Positions 1 to 7,053 of a DNA stretch of 64,000 nucleotides are shown in pieces. The stretch comes from DASPKM01 sp963817075. Lineage in GTDB: Bacteria > Bacteroidota > Bacteroidia > Chitinophagales > Chitinophagaceae. Both the position numbers and the translations under genes were made by a program. The DNA is taken from positions 434,001 to 498,000 of the forward strand of contig CAWFMT010000003.1 of NCBI GenBank assembly GCA_963817075.1. Reading direction: 5' to 3'. Numbering within the stretch: position 1 is the first letter of the stretch; each line of letters opens with the position of its first letter. The notes below the pieces were generated by a model that was given only the letters and a program-made list of their open reading frames with translations, was not told the DNA's origin and did not search any database.

Positions 1-498
1 AAGTAAGAAACTCCCAATCATGCCTGGAGCCCAGCACAATGCCAGCATCTTTGTATCATGACCAACGGAAATGATCACTGCATTATAGGTGGCATATGCA
101 AACCCAATTGAAGCAAGAATCGAAATCCAGCTCCGTACGTTCATAACCTGGCAGAGAAAATAAAAGCAAATACAGGATGCGAAGAAGAAATTGATTGGCT
201 TAGGAAGCCCTAATGTAAAGATCCAATGAAAATACCCGACTGATACTTTATGCGCCTGGTCCATTGCAATAGTGTAGGCAGGCATCCCGCTAAAGAGACT
301 GTTTGTCCATTTTGGGAAGTGGCCGTACTTTTCTTTGAACTCAAAAGATTGTTGCGCCATACCTTTCCATCCAAGGTGATCCTGCTGGTTAAGCACCTTG
401 CCTTGTAATGCAGGCTGACAATACACTATTGCGATTAGCAGGAATATACCTGCCGCTATTAAATGAGGTGTGATCTTTTTCAGAAGGGATGAGTTCAT
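1..498 (-). CDS. YfhO-like multi-pass membrane protein, N-terminal part only
   Basis: Only the first 166 codons are present; the frame stays open from the ATG at 498 to the left edge, so the gene continues outside the window. A hydrophobic segment at about residues 11-28 is followed by a periplasm-like loop and further hydrophobic stretches near 88-98, 103-118 and 123-145. A GHDTK signature sits at residues 146-150. This pattern matches the large YfhO-type membrane proteins of Bacteroidota, related to GT-C glycosyltransferases. The substrate cannot be inferred from this fragment. Confidence 0.75.
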   Translation of the reverse strand, partial: MNSSLLKKITPHLIAAGIFLLIAIVYCQPALQGKVLNQQDHLGWKGMAQQSFEFKEKYGHFPKWTNSLFSGMPAYTIAMDQAHKVSVGYFHWIFTLGLPKPINFFFASCICFYFLCQVMNVRSWISILASIGFAYATYNAVIISVGHDTKMLALCWAPGMIGSFLL

Positions 499-618
499 TT
501 GCGGGAATTATTCCCGGCAAAATAATGGTATTTTAGGGAAGAATGTGTTGAAGTTAAGAGGGAAAGGCTGGGATCCCGATCTTATGGAAGTTGTTCACCT
601 TTACCGCAAGGCGATCGT
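499..618. other. divergent intergenic spacer
   Basis: A 120-bp spacer between the YfhO-like gene and the small membrane protein. Probably carries both promoters. The only pattern seen is TTTACCGCAAGGCG near 599, a fragment of the AACCGC family. Confidence 0.35.
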
Positions 619-954
619 TTGAAAAAAGTTCAAGTATTAAACCTGAAATTGTACCCTGAAGATTTAAAATTAATGTACAAAATTTCCTTTCTTTCAAAAG
701 TTGCTTTCATTTGTAACCTCTGTTTTCTAATTACCTGGCTGATCAGGTATTTCCCTGGATTTCCAACCGGGGATGTACAATCCACAGTCATTATTTCGGG
801 GGTAATACTTTCGCTTATCATGAACGCTCTGGTATGCACACTTTACATGATGCTTTTAATAAGAAAAGAAGCGCTGTTTGAATTTGTTCCGTTGTGGCTG
901 ATAATTACTAATTCTGTTTTCTTGATCATACAACTTTACCTAAGTTTCAGATGA
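619..954 (+). CDS. small three-helix membrane protein, unknown function
   Basis: A 111-residue protein starting at TTG, since no ATG lies nearer the first hydrophobic segment in this frame. It has three likely membrane segments, about residues 24-43, 54-81 and 91-110, and no recognisable catalytic motif. Its TGA overlaps the ATG of the following transporter (ATGA), so the two are probably translated together. The TTG start is uncertain; an internal ATG at residue 19 would also keep all three helices. I do not recognise the family. Confidence 0.6.
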   Translation: MKKVQVLNLKLYPEDLKLMYKISFLSKVAFICNLCFLITWLIRYFPGFPTGDVQSTVIISGVILSLIMNALVCTLYMMLLIRKEALFEFVPLWLIITNSVFLIIQLYLSFR

Positions 955-1751
955 TACATAATATTATTAAGGATAAACCAACCCGCTTGTTTATTATACT
1001 TGGTGGGTTTTTCATTGCTAATGCATTAATTGCAGAGATCATAGGGGTTAAAATATTTTCCCTTGAAAAAACTATTGGGGTGCAACCCTTGAATATCGAA
1101 ATCTTTAAAGAAGTCTTGTCTGTAAATCTAACAGCCGGCGTTTTGCTATGGCCCGTTGTTTTTATCATGACAGATATTATTAATGAATATTATGGACCGA
1201 AAGGCGTTCGCTTTCTCTCATTTCTCACTGCTGGTCTTATTGCTTTTGCCTTCATTGTTTTTTACGGTGCAATGAAACTGGTTCCTGCAGATTTTTTCGT
1301 TACAAGCAAACAAGGCAGTGGGGTGCCTGATATGGAAAAAGCCTACCAGAGTGTTCTTGGACAGGGAGGAAATATTATCATTGGTTCATTGGTTGCATTT
1401 GTGCTCAGCCAATTGATCGATGTGTTTGCATTTCATAAGATCAAGAAAGCCACCGGGGAAAAAGCAATCTGGTTAAGAGCAACCGGATCAACCCTTGTTT
1501 CCCAGCTGATCGATAGTTTTGTTGTCTTATTCATTGCTTTTTACATCGGGAGCAGGGTGGGAGCTTCTGAAGGAGATTTTAAATGGTCATTTACCCTGGT
1601 CGTAGCTGTTGGTATCGTAAACTATATCTATAAGTTTTCAGTCGCGATAATTCTCACTCCGGTAATTTACCTTGTTCATGCATGGATCGAAAAATATCTG
1701 GGTGCGACGCTCGCAGCAGATATGAAAGATGCCGCCATGGGTAAGAAATGA
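951..1751 (+). CDS. yhhQ: queuosine precursor transporter (YhhQ/VUT family)
   Basis: A 266-residue integral membrane protein of the COG1738/VUT type, known from Escherichia coli YhhQ to import queuosine precursors such as preQ0/preQ1 for tRNA modification. Visible traits are a first helix rich in small residues (about 12-30), an early conserved MTDIINEYYGPK stretch near residue 73, six or more hydrophobic segments and a SQLIDVFAFHKIKK segment near residue 150. It starts inside the stop of the small membrane protein upstream, suggesting translational coupling. No queuosine synthesis genes are visible nearby. Family confident; transported compound inferred. Confidence 0.85.
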   Translation: MIHNIIKDKPTRLFIILGGFFIANALIAEIIGVKIFSLEKTIGVQPLNIEIFKEVLSVNLTAGVLLWPVVFIMTDIINEYYGPKGVRFLSFLTAGLIAFAFIVFYGAMKLVPADFFVTSKQGSGVPDMEKAYQSVLGQGGNIIIGSLVAFVLSQLIDVFAFHKIKKATGEKAIWLRATGSTLVSQLIDSFVVLFIAFYIGSRVGASEGDFKWSFTLVVAVGIVNYIYKFSVAIILTPVIYLVHAWIEKYLGATLAADMKDAAMGKK

Positions 1752-1757
1752 GTTTTT

Positions 1758-2270
1758 TTAAGCTGGAAAAAGTTCCTTTTCCATTATGAAATCTTCCTGG
1801 AGGTATCCATTTCCTATATCTACGTTTTCCTCACCAACAATTTTGAACCCTAATTTTTCATAAAAGGATTTTGCCTTATTATTTCGGTTTACATTCAAAA
1901 GAAGCTTACCTCCGCCAGATTCAATACATTCTTCGAGAACGCATTCAAGCAAGGATTTTCCAACATTCATATTTTGCAGTCCTGGCAATACATAAAGCTT
2001 ATGAAGTTTGAAAACGCCGGCCCCTGCCTTTGAAAAGGAGGCGAATCCTACGGGTTGATCTTCCTCTGTTTCAGCTATTAGAAATGTATGTTGCTTCTGA
2101 AGCATTTGTTCTTTCAAGGCCTGAGGACTATAAAAATATTGAAGCATGTAATGAAGCTGGTCGAAAGTAAGAATGTCCTTATAGGCAGTTGGCCAAACCT
2201 GGTAAGCAAGGTATCCAATGGTATTTAAGTCTTCCGGATCTGCAGTCCGGATCACCAAAACATCGCTCAT
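1758..2270 (-). CDS. GNAT family N-acetyltransferase
   Basis: A 170-residue single-domain GNAT protein. The N-terminal half carries the IRTADPEDLNTIGYLA stretch. The acetyl-CoA-binding region lies near residues 95-115 (KLYVLPGLQNMNVGKSLL), where the usual Q/RxxGxG/A loop is degenerate. The C-terminal NRNNKAKSFYEKLGFK segment is typical of GNAT strand 5 and helix 4. It is convergent with the transporter gene, with six bases between stops. The acceptor is unknown; it could modify a small molecule or protein. An array reading CGAAACTC toward the start lies just upstream. Confidence 0.8.
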   Translation of the reverse strand: MSDVLVIRTADPEDLNTIGYLAYQVWPTAYKDILTFDQLHYMLQYFYSPQALKEQMLQKQHTFLIAETEEDQPVGFASFSKAGAGVFKLHKLYVLPGLQNMNVGKSLLECVLEECIESGGGKLLLNVNRNNKAKSFYEKLGFKIVGEENVDIGNGYLQEDFIMEKELFPA

Positions 2271-2287
2271 AATGCAAATCTAATTGA

Positions 2288-2318
2288 ATTTCGAGTTTGG
2301 AGTTTCGGGTTAGGATAG
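2288..2318. repeat. heptamer array, GTTTCGG/GTTTGGA type
   Basis: About four 7-bp units on the plus strand. On the minus strand they read CCGAAACTC toward the start of the acetyltransferase gene, the orientation seen at other gene starts in this window. Confidence 0.6.
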
Positions 2319-2325
2319 AATTTAA

Positions 2326-2365
2326 CCGCAAGGAAACAAAGGCGCCAGGTTGCGCAAAGATTTTC
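2326..2365. repeat. half copy of the AACCGC palindrome family
   Basis: Begins TTTAACCGCAAGGAAACAAA and continues into GGCGCCAGGTTGCGCAA; the matching right arm ending GCGGTTAA is absent, so this is a truncated copy. Confidence 0.6.
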
Positions 2366-2444
2366 AGTAAAATACAATTTCCCAATTTCCCATTTCCAAA
2401 ATTCCAAAATGTAGAAATGTCTTACTTTTATTCAAACTGCGCAC

Positions 2445-3134
2445 ATGAGAAAGCTATTACCACTATTGGTATTGTTCCTGGCCGGGTCAACCAGGGCACA
2501 ACAGGTTTCAACAAATTCCAGTGATTACAGTTCATCAAGAAGGATGGTGCCGATGTCAAATTTGGGACCAACCGTTCTTGATGAAAACGTGCAAAGTAAA
2601 TTCCTTAGGCAGGAATGGAGTCCAGGTATGGTGCTGCTGAAGGATGGCAAAGTACTTCAACTACCCCTGCTCTTCGATATCTATGGAAATAAGCTTTATT
2701 TCCTGCAGGATAAGGATATTATGGAATTCATGCAGAGTGTTTATGAATTTACTATAACTCTTGTCAAAAAAAATGACAGCATTGTCACAAAATTCAGGAG
2801 CTTTTATCCTCCAGTCGACAAGAATACAAACGAGACCTTTTATGAAGTCCTGGTTGATGGAAAATTCCAATTGTTACGCTGCAAAGCCAAGACTATTTAT
2901 CTCTACAAAGAACAAAATATTCCTGAAGAGGAGAGAAGATATAGCAAAGAGATTTTATATGCTGTATTGCCTGATGGAAAAATGCTGCAGATAAGAAAGG
3001 ATAAAGATTATATTCTCGCGCAGATGCCAGATTACGGATCACGAATTCAGACTATTGTATCCGCGCACAAATTAAAACTCAAAAACGAAGAAGGGTTGGT
3101 GCAATTGTTTGAATATCTGAATCAGCTTGATTAG
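2445..3134 (+). CDS. secreted protein of unknown function
   Basis: A 229-residue protein with a clear Sec signal peptide (residues 1-18, cleavage near TRA-QQ). The mature part has no catalytic motif I recognise. It contains two similar segments: KDGKVLQLPLLFDIYGNKLYF near residue 65 and VDGKFQLLRCKAKTIYLYKE near residue 135, with a third weaker match, PDGKMLQIRKDKDYILAQ, near 178. This suggests an internal beta-rich repeat, perhaps a small barrel or sandwich. The protein is probably periplasmic or cell-surface. A GTTGAAT-type array follows the stop codon. Confidence 0.65.
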   Translation: MRKLLPLLVLFLAGSTRAQQVSTNSSDYSSSRRMVPMSNLGPTVLDENVQSKFLRQEWSPGMVLLKDGKVLQLPLLFDIYGNKLYFLQDKDIMEFMQSVYEFTITLVKKNDSIVTKFRSFYPPVDKNTNETFYEVLVDGKFQLLRCKAKTIYLYKEQNIPEEERRYSKEILYAVLPDGKMLQIRKDKDYILAQMPDYGSRIQTIVSAHKLKLKNEEGLVQLFEYLNQLD

Positions 3135-3137
3135 GAG

Positions 3138-3224
3138 AAGGTTGAATCGTTGAAGAGTTGAGTTGTTGAGTAGTTTATTCCTACCTGGCGAAACTTTGCG
3201 TCCTGGCGACTTTGCGGTTAAACA
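3138..3224. repeat. GTTGAAT array followed by a right-half AACCGC element
   Basis: Immediately after the stop of the secreted protein are units of GTTGAATC/GTTGAAGA/GTTGAGTT (about 3142-3176). From about 3184 a single right arm follows (CGTCCTGGCGACTTTGCGGTT). No matching left arm is close. Confidence 0.6.
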
Positions 3225-3229
3225 ATTCA

Positions 3230-3736
3230 CTACACCTTCCCTTCATGCTTTATTCTGCGTTCTCTGGAAAATAAAATCAAACCTATAGCCCCGGCCGAAA
3301 CACAAACATCAGCGAAGTTGAAAATCCCCGTTCGAAAATCATTGATCCCGGCATTCATAAAATCAGCTACGTGCCGATCATAAACAATCCTGTCTATGAT
3401 ATTTCCAATCCCTCCCGCAACAATCAAACAGAAAGACATCAACTTCCCTATCCTGATATTTTCTGCATTCCGAAAAACATAAAAAATAAGTGCAATCAGG
3501 AGCAGCAATGGAAGCATGCTCAATAACAAGAAATTTGCTGCTCTTGGAAGATCATCCCCAAGACCCAGAGCTGCACCAGTATTTTCAGCATACTGGAGTC
3601 GGAAACTGTCGTTGAAATATGAGATGGATTCTTTTCCTTTAAGATGAGTCTTTGCAAGCTCTTTAGTAACGCGGTCACAGCCAATAAATAAAATAGAAAG
3701 AAAACAAAAGGTAAAAAGCTTCATTCTCGTACTCAT
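3230..3736 (-). CDS. lspA: lipoprotein signal peptidase (signal peptidase II)
   Basis: A 168-residue inner-membrane aspartyl protease that removes the signal peptide of prolipoproteins after diacylglyceryl transfer. The two catalytic aspartates are D115 in GGIGNIIDRI and D143 in FNFADVCVSAG; the NTGAALGLG loop (52-60) is the conserved box before helix 2. Four hydrophobic helices fit: about 7-19, 65-88, 99-113 and 145-157. Several lipoproteins in this window (GH10, GH13, SnoaL-like, cupin) would be substrates. It stands alone, with no ileS visible beside it. Confidence 0.95.
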   Translation of the reverse strand: MSTRMKLFTFCFLSILFIGCDRVTKELAKTHLKGKESISYFNDSFRLQYAENTGAALGLGDDLPRAANFLLLSMLPLLLLIALIFYVFRNAENIRIGKLMSFCLIVAGGIGNIIDRIVYDRHVADFMNAGINDFRTGIFNFADVCVSAGAIGLILFSRERRIKHEGKV

Positions 3737-3767
3737 AGAAACATTTTAGTCAAAATTTTTATCTGAA

Positions 3768-4229
3768 TCAGGAAGAAGTCCCTTCCACAATCTTTTTGAT
3801 CTCATTTAATATGGGCTGCCATCCACCGGCTTCTATTGCTTTCTTAAATCTTCTATCACCATCACCTACTTCCGAGTAATCCCCCTGTGTTACGGTCAAT
3901 ATTGTTTCCTGTTCTGTTCCTTTAAGATCATAAGTGACAGTGAGATAATTTTCAGGCTTATCTTCTACTCCGGAATTCGGATCTATGGTTGTGTATGAAA
4001 GAAACCTATCAGGTTGGATATCCGTAATTATGCCCTTTACAAAAACCATATCTTTTCCTTCATGATTACCTGTCCACAAAAGAGGACTGCCGATCTTCCA
4101 GTCAGAAACTGTCTCACATCCAAACATATATTTCTTTGTCTGTTCAGGATTTGTCAAAGCATCCCAAACCTTTGATGCAGGCGCATTGATAAGAATGGAG
4201 TTCTCTACTATCAGGTGAGCCTTATCCAT
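3768..4229 (-). CDS. SRPBCC/AHSA1-like START-domain protein
   Basis: A 153-residue helix-grip protein. The N-terminal IENSILINAPASKVWDALTNPEQTKKY-like block and the C-terminal GGWQPILNEIKKIVEG helix are typical of the Aha1/SRPBCC fold, which binds hydrophobic ligands or acts as a co-chaperone domain. The ATG at 4229 is preferred. A start 39 bases further upstream would add residues encoded by a GTTTGAAT repeat array and would not resemble the family. It lies just downstream of a second SRPBCC gene in the same direction, with a heptamer array between. Ligand unknown. Confidence 0.8.
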   Translation of the reverse strand: MDKAHLIVENSILINAPASKVWDALTNPEQTKKYMFGCETVSDWKIGSPLLWTGNHEGKDMVFVKGIITDIQPDRFLSYTTIDPNSGVEDKPENYLTVTYDLKGTEQETILTVTQGDYSEVGDGDRRFKKAIEAGGWQPILNEIKKIVEGTSS

Positions 4230-4233
4230 GAGC

Positions 4234-4418
4234 CAGGAGTTTGAATGTTTGAATGTTTGAATGTTCAAAAGTTAGAGAATTTGAAAGTAAGAATGTACTT
4301 AACTCACGACTCACGACTCACGATTCACGACTCACGACTCACGATTCACGACTCACGACTCACGACTCACGATTCACGACTCACGATTCACGATTCACGA
4401 CTCACGACTCACGACTCA
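4234..4418. repeat. octamer GTTTGAAT units plus a long ACTCACG heptamer array
   Basis: From 4237 there are three to four GTTTGAAT units. From 4302 to 4418 about 16 heptamers alternate between CGACTCA and CGATTCA. On the minus strand this reads GTGAGTC/GTGAATC and begins inside the end of the SRPBCC gene at 4409, whose TGA stop is part of a repeat unit. This is the longest heptamer array in the window. Confidence 0.9.
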
Positions 4419-4834
4419 AGGTAATTCTTTAGTGAGGTACCAATGATCTCTGTCCAACCTTTCTCAAAATTTTCCTTTGCAAAATCTTTGATATCTGCAG
4501 GAAAGGTTTCCAATCCTGCATGAGTTAACTTCAATCTGGTGCCTTCACCTTCTGGGAACAATTCAAATGTAACCGTGGATTTACCAGGATATCCCTCATA
4601 AGCCCAGGTATAGCTCACTTTGCGACCTGGTTGCACTTCAACCACCTTGCATAGATGAACGAATTCCTTTCCATCCTCCCCACCAATAAACTCAAATTCA
4701 AATCCAATTTCCGGCTTGAATTCCTCAAGGTCGAAATACCAATTCTTCATTTCATCTCTGTCTGTGATTGCTTTCCAAACTTTTTCTACCGGAGCGTCGA
4801 AGGTCCGCTCTATCACAAATGGTTCTTGGTTCAT
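4409..4834 (-). CDS. SRPBCC domain-containing protein
   Basis: A 141-residue AHSA1-type protein. IERTFDAPVEKVWKAITDRD at residues 8-27 is the classic first strand and helix, and FEKGWTEIIGTSLKNYLE is the last helix. Length is normal for the family. The last codons (GAG TCG TGA) are the beginning of the GTGAGTC heptamer array, so the C-terminal ES and the stop are repeat-derived. It shares the fold with the next gene downstream, perhaps by old duplication, although the two sequences are quite different. Ligand unknown. Confidence 0.85.
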   Translation of the reverse strand: MNQEPFVIERTFDAPVEKVWKAITDRDEMKNWYFDLEEFKPEIGFEFEFIGGEDGKEFVHLCKVVEVQPGRKVSYTWAYEGYPGKSTVTFELFPEGEGTRLKLTHAGLETFPADIKDFAKENFEKGWTEIIGTSLKNYLES

Positions 4835-4866
4835 TTACTTGTTTTTTTTTGGGTGATTGATAGGGA

Positions 4867-4949
4867 ATTAACCGCCAAGAAACAAAGGCGCAAGGTTACG
4901 CCAGGAAATCCTTGCGAAACTTCGCGTCCTGGCGTCTTTGCGGTTAAAT
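4867..4949. repeat. complete AACCGC palindrome element
   Basis: Left arm starts TTAACCGCCAAGAAACAAAG; right arm ends TGGCGTCTTTGCGGTTAA. An imperfect inverted repeat of about 83 bp between the DUF1080 stop and the SRPBCC start, able to form a long hairpin. Confidence 0.85.
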
Positions 4950-4957
4950 CTTATTCT

Positions 4958-5692
4958 CTAAAGTTCCTTGATGTACACACGCCGGAATTGAACCAGGCTG
5001 GGCGGGCTATTCCAATCGCCATCTTTTTTACTTCCATGATGCTGTAGTCCTATTGGACCCTTCTCGGGGATTTGAGGCAGTAGTGCATTCTCTATTATTG
5101 AAATTCCATTTAGTTCAACGCTCATGCGGTCACCTTTCATTGTTATTTTAAAGGTGTTCCATTCGCCGATATTCTTATCAGCATTTACACGAGGCGTCAC
5201 ACCTCTTCTTACTTCGGGTGGCATTTTGTCGTCCATCCTGTAGCCATATACCTCACCCGATCCAATTGGCCAGCCCCAAATGTTTGCCTGGCATTTACCA
5301 ATTCCTCTTAATAAAATACCGGAATCAGAATCGGGGACAACCATAGTAATTGGTTTCCCGTTTTCATCCAGCTTATGCAGTCCGCTAGGAAGGATCAGCG
5401 GCACATTGGGATTTTTCCAGGGAGTTGATTTTATTCTCCAGTCAATGTATAGGATGAAATCTTTGTAAGTTTTTTCAGTCCATAGATTCTTGTCTGCCTT
5501 TGCTTCACTTTCAGCATCATAGTCAATTACCCCATCCAGTATTTTCCAGTGACCATTATCACCAGTTGGAATTTTCCAGTTGGACAAATCCTTACCGTTG
5601 AATAAGGAAATGAAACCCTCTGGAATCTTTTCGTTTTGTGCTGAAGCAATTGAGCCAAGAAAAATTACAAATAGGAGTGCGATGAATTTCAT
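4958..5692 (-). CDS. DUF1080 (3-keto-disaccharide hydrolase-like) secreted protein
   Basis: A 244-residue protein with a Sec signal peptide (residues 1-18, cleavage at ASA-QN). The mature part is the DUF1080 concanavalin-like fold: GFISLFNGKDLSNWKIP near residue 26, a DWRIKSTPWKN strand, an SGILLRG segment near 125, GEWNTFKITMKGDRMSVELNG near 178 and IPEKGPIGLQHHG near 210. Family members act on oxidised or 3-keto glycosides in sugar uptake by Bacteroidota. Catalytic residues are not assigned here. It probably acts in the periplasm. Confidence 0.85.
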   Translation of the reverse strand: MKFIALLFVIFLGSIASAQNEKIPEGFISLFNGKDLSNWKIPTGDNGHWKILDGVIDYDAESEAKADKNLWTEKTYKDFILYIDWRIKSTPWKNPNVPLILPSGLHKLDENGKPITMVVPDSDSGILLRGIGKCQANIWGWPIGSGEVYGYRMDDKMPPEVRRGVTPRVNADKNIGEWNTFKITMKGDRMSVELNGISIIENALLPQIPEKGPIGLQHHGSKKDGDWNSPPSLVQFRRVYIKEL

Positions 5693-5753
5693 AAAGCAAA
5701 TTTTGATAGTTACTAATATAGGCTATTACACGAATTATTTCGAATTACACGAA

Positions 5754-5790
5754 TGAGAAACTCTCAAACTCTCAAACATTCAAACTCTTT
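5754..5790. repeat. CTCAAACT octamer array
   Basis: Plus-strand AAACTCTCAAACTCTCAAAC followed by ATTCAAACTC, in the gap between the DUF1080 and DUF5990 genes. Confidence 0.6.
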
Positions 5791-5805
5791 TGTGAAATTG
5801 ATATC

Positions 5806-6252
5806 CTAACCTGATATTAGCTTCCATCCGTCAAATGGTTTTACAGTTGCACAATTTGGTCCGCCATCCCGGCCCGTTCCTGGAACTCTGGTTTCAAATA
5901 TTTGCGATTCTCCATCATACTCATTCAACTGTTGCTGTGTTATACCACTCAAAGGGATTTTCAAGCGGCGCGACCAGTCGGTATCAATTTGTCCTGCATA
6001 GCGGCCAATATCAATATAAACAAACCGCTGACCGGCGGGACCTTGTGCATATGGCCCAGTAAATGCGAGCCTGGTTTCTTTTCCTTCTTTACATTCTATC
6101 GAAAAATTGAACTCCAAATCTTCTCCCCTCGAGCGTTTCTTCTGCACGGTTAAGTATTTGTTTCCATGTCCTTCCTGTAGCCCGAAATCACAATCAATTG
6201 TCGGCATCAACAGGACAATTCTAAACTTTACTATTTTTTTGGGGTCTGCCAA
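5806..6252 (-). CDS. DUF5990 family protein
   Basis: A 148-residue protein resembling the DUF5990 family: an N-terminal RIVLLMPTIDCDFGLQEG block, YLTVQKKRSRGEDLEFNFSI, then TGPYAQGPAGQRFVYIDIGRYAGQ and WSRRLKIPLSGI. It lacks a signal peptide and is probably cytosolic. The function of the family is not known to me. It starts two bases after the stop of the GNAT gene upstream, so the two are almost certainly co-transcribed; the acetyltransferase may act in the same process. Confidence 0.75.
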   Translation of the reverse strand: MADPKKIVKFRIVLLMPTIDCDFGLQEGHGNKYLTVQKKRSRGEDLEFNFSIECKEGKETRLAFTGPYAQGPAGQRFVYIDIGRYAGQIDTDWSRRLKIPLSGITQQQLNEYDGESQIFETRVPGTGRDGGPNCATVKPFDGWKLISG

Positions 6253-6253
6253 T

Positions 6254-7003
6254 TCAATTACTTTTTATGACAATTGGGAATTCACCTTTTACAATATGTC
6301 CGCATGGCTGGAATCCAGCTTTTGTCAATGTGGACTTAGATACAAGGTTCTTTACATTACACCTTGCTGAAGGCACCAGACCACGATAATAGATTTCTTT
6401 CTTCAACTCCTGAACAATAAAGGTCCCATATCCTTTATGCCGATGGCCTTCCTTTACATCCATATAAATATCTGCATATGGAAAATTATAATTCCACAAA
6501 TAACCTCCGGTGGCCACCACTTCACCGTTTAATTCCAGAGAATAATTTCCGGAATCATGCCTGTGATCTGTTGGGGCAGGTGGCAATAATTTACTTCCGG
6601 GGATCTGGTGATCGGTTTGCAATGCATCCTCAAAAAGAACAGCTTCGGCATTTACATTAGTTGTGAACTGATATGCTAATCCAGATAATAATTTGTCATT
6701 CGTTTGGCATTCAACATAGGTTGCGCCAGATGCCAAATGAAATTCTTTGAAAACTTCGGCAGAAAATTTTCTGAAAGGCTGTATCAGGAAAAATTCAAAA
6801 ATCGCATCACGGTCTGCCCTCTTACTTTGCCCCCAAACTGAACCATATCCTGCCTTGATACCATTTATAGTGAACAGATAAGTATCGGCCCATCCATAGA
6901 GATGACATTTGTCATAAACGAATTGAAATTTTGCTTCATACAGGAACAATTTTCGAAGTTCCTTGATCTGATCGAGTTCAGTTCTCGCGACTTTCAAATC
7001 CAT
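6254..7003 (-). CDS. GNAT family N-acetyltransferase, two-part
   Basis: A 249-residue protein. The C-terminal half is a standard GNAT domain: LELNGEVVATGGYLW near residue 150, the acetyl-CoA loop VKEGHRHKGYGTFIVQ near 185 (R/QxxGxG-like HKGYGT), then NVKNLVSKSTLTKAGF. The N-terminal half (YLFTINGIKAGYGSVWG, AIFEFFLIQPFR) looks like a degenerate second GNAT domain without a clear CoA loop. It forms an operon with the DUF5990 gene downstream. The substrate is unknown. Confidence 0.8.
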   Translation of the reverse strand: MDLKVARTELDQIKELRKLFLYEAKFQFVYDKCHLYGWADTYLFTINGIKAGYGSVWGQSKRADRDAIFEFFLIQPFRKFSAEVFKEFHLASGATYVECQTNDKLLSGLAYQFTTNVNAEAVLFEDALQTDHQIPGSKLLPPAPTDHRHDSGNYSLELNGEVVATGGYLWNYNFPYADIYMDVKEGHRHKGYGTFIVQELKKEIYYRGLVPSARCNVKNLVSKSTLTKAGFQPCGHIVKGEFPIVIKSN

Positions 7004-7053
7004 AGTAGCAATGACATTAATATGATTTTTTGAGATTTGTTGCTTTCATATTT

